This document shows, piece by piece, positions 6,201 to 7,776 of a DNA stretch of 7,776 bases; position 1 is the first letter of the stretch, and each line of letters begins with the position of its first letter. The notes beneath the pieces are model-generated. The model was not told where the DNA came from. It did not search any database and worked only from the letters and a program-made list of their open reading frames with translations. The DNA is from Solirubrobacteraceae bacterium (GTDB lineage Bacteria > Actinomycetota > Thermoleophilia > Solirubrobacterales > Solirubrobacteraceae). The position numbers and the translations under genes were made by a program. The stretch is taken from positions 1-7,776 of the forward strand of contig JAUJME010000068.1 in the NCBI GenBank assembly GCA_030447005.1, read 5' to 3'.

Positions 6201-7537
6201 AGGCCGACCCGGCCGGTGCGGTTGATGAGGACGTCGAGCATCTCGTCCATGGTCGACATGGCGCGGGCCGAGGCCTGGTAGGCGCGCTGGAAGCGGACCA
6301 GGTTGCTCATCTCCTCGTCCATGGCGACGCCGGCGATGCTCTGGCGGCGGTCGTCGACCGCGCGCTCGAGCACCTCGGAGTTGGCCTCGAGGCGCTTGGC
6401 CTCGCGGACGTCGGTGCCGACCCGCGCGACGAACGCCTGGTAGCCGGAGTCCGTGGCACCGCCGCGCAGGGCGGCGATCGCGCGGGACAGGTCGTTGGCG
6501 CCCGGGGCGGTGCCCGTCGAGCTCGCCACGCCGGCCGGCGTGACCGCCACCGCGAGGGTGGAGGCGGCGCTGCCGGGCGTGTAGGAGAAGAACGGGCCGG
6601 CCGTGCCGCCGGCGCCCGTCTGGTGCAGCGCGTTGACCGAGTCCGCGAGGCCGGAGGCGACGGCACCGAGCTGGGCGCGGTAGCCCTCGATCTCGCCCGT
6701 GGGCCCGCCGAGCTTCTTGAGCGCGCCGAGGCGCCCGCCGGGGTCGGTGAGCTCTTGCGGCCAGTTGACGGCCTCGTCGGCGACCAGCGGCTGGGCCGCC
6801 CCGCCGAAGCTCACGACGAGCGAGCCCGGCCGAGTGGGGTTCTCCGTCACCGAGACCTGGCCGAGCGCGGCGAGCCGGTCGAGCAGCAGGTCGCGGCGGT
6901 CGAGGAGGTCGTTGGGCTGGTCGCCCGCGGAGACGAAGCGGGCGATCGTCCCGTTGAGCTCACCGAGCTCGCGGGCGATGGCCTCGACGTCGCCGTTGGG
7001 GCCCGTGAGCGCCGCATACTCCTTCTCGGCCTCCGAGCGGACCGTCGCGAGGTGCGCGTCGACCGTGGCGAAGGAGCTCGCGAGCGCGCCGGCCTGGGAG
7101 ACGAGCGTCTGGCGGGCGGCGGCGGACTCGGGGTGGTTGGCGACGTCCGACCAGGCGTTCCAGAAGCGGGCGAGCTGGGTGTTGATGCCGTTGTCGGACG
7201 GCTCGGCGAGTGAGAGCTCCGCGCGGTCGAGCGCCGTCGAGCGCGAGCGGTGGCCGCCGAGGTTGGTGGCCTGCGCGCGGTACTGGAGGTCGAGGAAGGT
7301 GTCGCGCACCCGGCGGTAGGACTGCACGTCGACGCCCGAGCCGAGGTGCGCGCCGGCCCCGTTCTGCGTGGCGGCCGGGAGCACGAGGGCCGACGAGGCG
7401 GCGAGCGTTGCCTCCTGGCGCGAGTAGCCGCGCGTGGAGGCGTTGGCGATGTTGTGGCCGGTGACGTCGATCGACCGCTGCTGGGCGAGGAGCCCGCGCA
7501 GGGAGGTCTGGAGGCCGTAGAAGGAGGAGACGGACAC
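6197..7537 (-). CDS. flgK: FlgK (HAP1), hook-filament junction protein
   Basis: FlgK is the hook-proximal junction protein of the flagellum, exported through the flagellar type III channel. The 446-residue product opens with SFYGLQTSLRGLLAQQ and the axial-protein motif TGHNIANASTRGYSRQ (26-41). It closes with the canonical C-terminal helix EEMSNLVRFQRAYQASARAM (408-427) followed by TMDEMLDVLINRTG (429-442); these ends form the coiled-coil D0/D1 core. It is about 100 residues shorter than the enterobacterial protein (about 547), so the outer D2/D3 region (around 250-350, Gly/Ala/Thr-rich) is reduced; this looks like lineage size variation, not damage. The start is GTG at 7537, 3 nt after the flgN stop; no strong ribosome-binding site is visible, so coupling to flgN is likely. 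The stop TAG is part of the flgL ribosome-binding site. Confidence 0.96.
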   Translation of the reverse strand: MSVSSFYGLQTSLRGLLAQQRSIDVTGHNIANASTRGYSRQEATLAASSALVLPAATQNGAGAHLGSGVDVQSYRRVRDTFLDLQYRAQATNLGGHRSRSTALDRAELSLAEPSDNGINTQLARFWNAWSDVANHPESAAARQTLVSQAGALASSFATVDAHLATVRSEAEKEYAALTGPNGDVEAIARELGELNGTIARFVSAGDQPNDLLDRRDLLLDRLAALGQVSVTENPTRPGSLVVSFGGAAQPLVADEAVNWPQELTDPGGRLGALKKLGGPTGEIEGYRAQLGAVASGLADSVNALHQTGAGGTAGPFFSYTPGSAASTLAVAVTPAGVASSTGTAPGANDLSRAIAALRGGATDSGYQAFVARVGTDVREAKRLEANSEVLERAVDDRRQSIAGVAMDEEMSNLVRFQRAYQASARAMSTMDEMLDVLINRTGRVGL

Positions 7538-7540
7538 GGG

Positions 7541-7776
7541 CTAGGCCTGGAAGTTGACGACGTGGCGCGGCTGGACGGGGCCGCCGGCGGGGCGCGGCGC
7601 CGCGGTGGCGGGATCGCCGCTGCCCGGCGGGCGGTAGCCCGGCTCGGGCTCGTGGCCGATGAGCCGCGTGAGGTGGGCGAGGAAGGCGAGCTCCTGGCGC
7701 ATGAGCGCGCGGTTGATGCCGTGCTCGCGGGCGATCTCGGCGAGCAGGCCGCGCAGCTCGGCGGAGCGCTCGACCG
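7541..7776 (-). CDS. flgN: FlgN, export chaperone for FlgK/FlgL, C-terminal part (cut by window edge)
   Basis: The minus-strand frame is open from the window edge to TAG at 7543-7541, giving 77 complete codons; the N-terminal part lies beyond the window. FlgN is a small helical cytoplasmic chaperone that holds FlgK and FlgL before export. The fragment begins with a helical segment that includes REHGINRALMRQELAFLAHL (about 17-36), the familiar helix of FlgN C-termini. A Pro/Gly/Ala-rich linker (about 43-66) follows, and the protein ends VQPRHVVNFQA, similar to the hydrophobic ends of FlgN proteins that contact the substrate or export gate. Position immediately before flgK (3-nt gap) strongly supports the call, since flgN-flgK-flgL is a widespread gene order. 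Without the N-terminal half, the assignment rests on this motif and on context. Confidence 0.85.
   Translation of the reverse strand, partial: VERSAELRGLLAEIAREHGINRALMRQELAFLAHLTRLIGHEPEPGYRPPGSGDPATAAPRPAGGPVQPRHVVNFQA

Noticed and set aside
5585..7213. A 542-codon plus-strand open frame opposite flgL and flgK.
   Set aside because: It is antisense to two clearly recognised flagellar genes, and its product is a low-complexity Arg/Gly/Ala/Val/Asp mix with no motif. Long shadow frames are expected in DNA with G/C at most third positions.
6197..7537. FlgK truncated or internally deleted, because it is about 100 residues shorter than the enterobacterial protein.
   Set aside because: Both conserved ends are intact and in one frame, and the size difference falls in the variable outer domains, which differ widely between phyla.

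Overview
The window is very GC-rich, with third codon positions almost all G or C, frequent GTG starts and tightly packed genes. The proteins read like those of flagellated, deep-branching Actinobacteria of the Thermoleophilia/Solirubrobacterales type. That placement is an inference from remembered protein flavour (kinase N-terminus, FlgK/FlgL/FlgN, family 39 glycosyltransferase tail), not from a search. Ten genes cover almost every base. No intergenic gap exceeds about 60 bases, and I see no tRNA, rRNA, CRISPR, insertion sequence or phage genes.

Left part (1-3202). A plus-strand fragment (1-843) is the C-terminal half of a membrane glycosyltransferase of the GT39/PMT-ArnT type. It converges on a minus-strand membrane Ser/Thr protein kinase (866-2380), with a GC-rich hairpin between them. 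The kinase has a complete catalytic domain, one membrane span and an outside domain that looks like a galactose-binding/discoidin fold rather than PASTA repeats. Only 18 bp separate its start from that of a divergent DsbA/thioredoxin-fold gene (2399-3202), whose active site reads CPWS rather than CxxC.

Right part (3208-7776, all minus strand). Read in transcription order it is flgN (cut by the window edge), flgK, flgL, fliW, csrA, then after 57 nt uvsE (UV-damage endonuclease), then after 30 nt a small winged-helix-like protein with one membrane span. The first five genes are the hook-filament junction module plus its post-transcriptional switch. FlgN is the export chaperone of FlgK and FlgL, and these two proteins join the hook to the filament. 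FliW and CsrA form the partner switch that couples flagellin level to flagellin mRNA translation in other bacteria. The order matches the Bacillus-type flgN-flgK-flgL-fliW-csrA cluster. Spacings are short (3 nt flgN-flgK, 9 nt flgK-flgL, 38 nt flgL-fliW, 53 nt fliW-csrA), which supports one operon. uvsE and the small membrane protein may be read through from it or have their own promoter; the sequence does not decide.

Most of this is well-described biology in a less-studied lineage. The points most worth a second look are the 87-residue winged-helix/membrane protein, the kinase ectodomain with its very tight divergent partner, and the position of a DNA-repair nuclease behind the FliW-CsrA switch.
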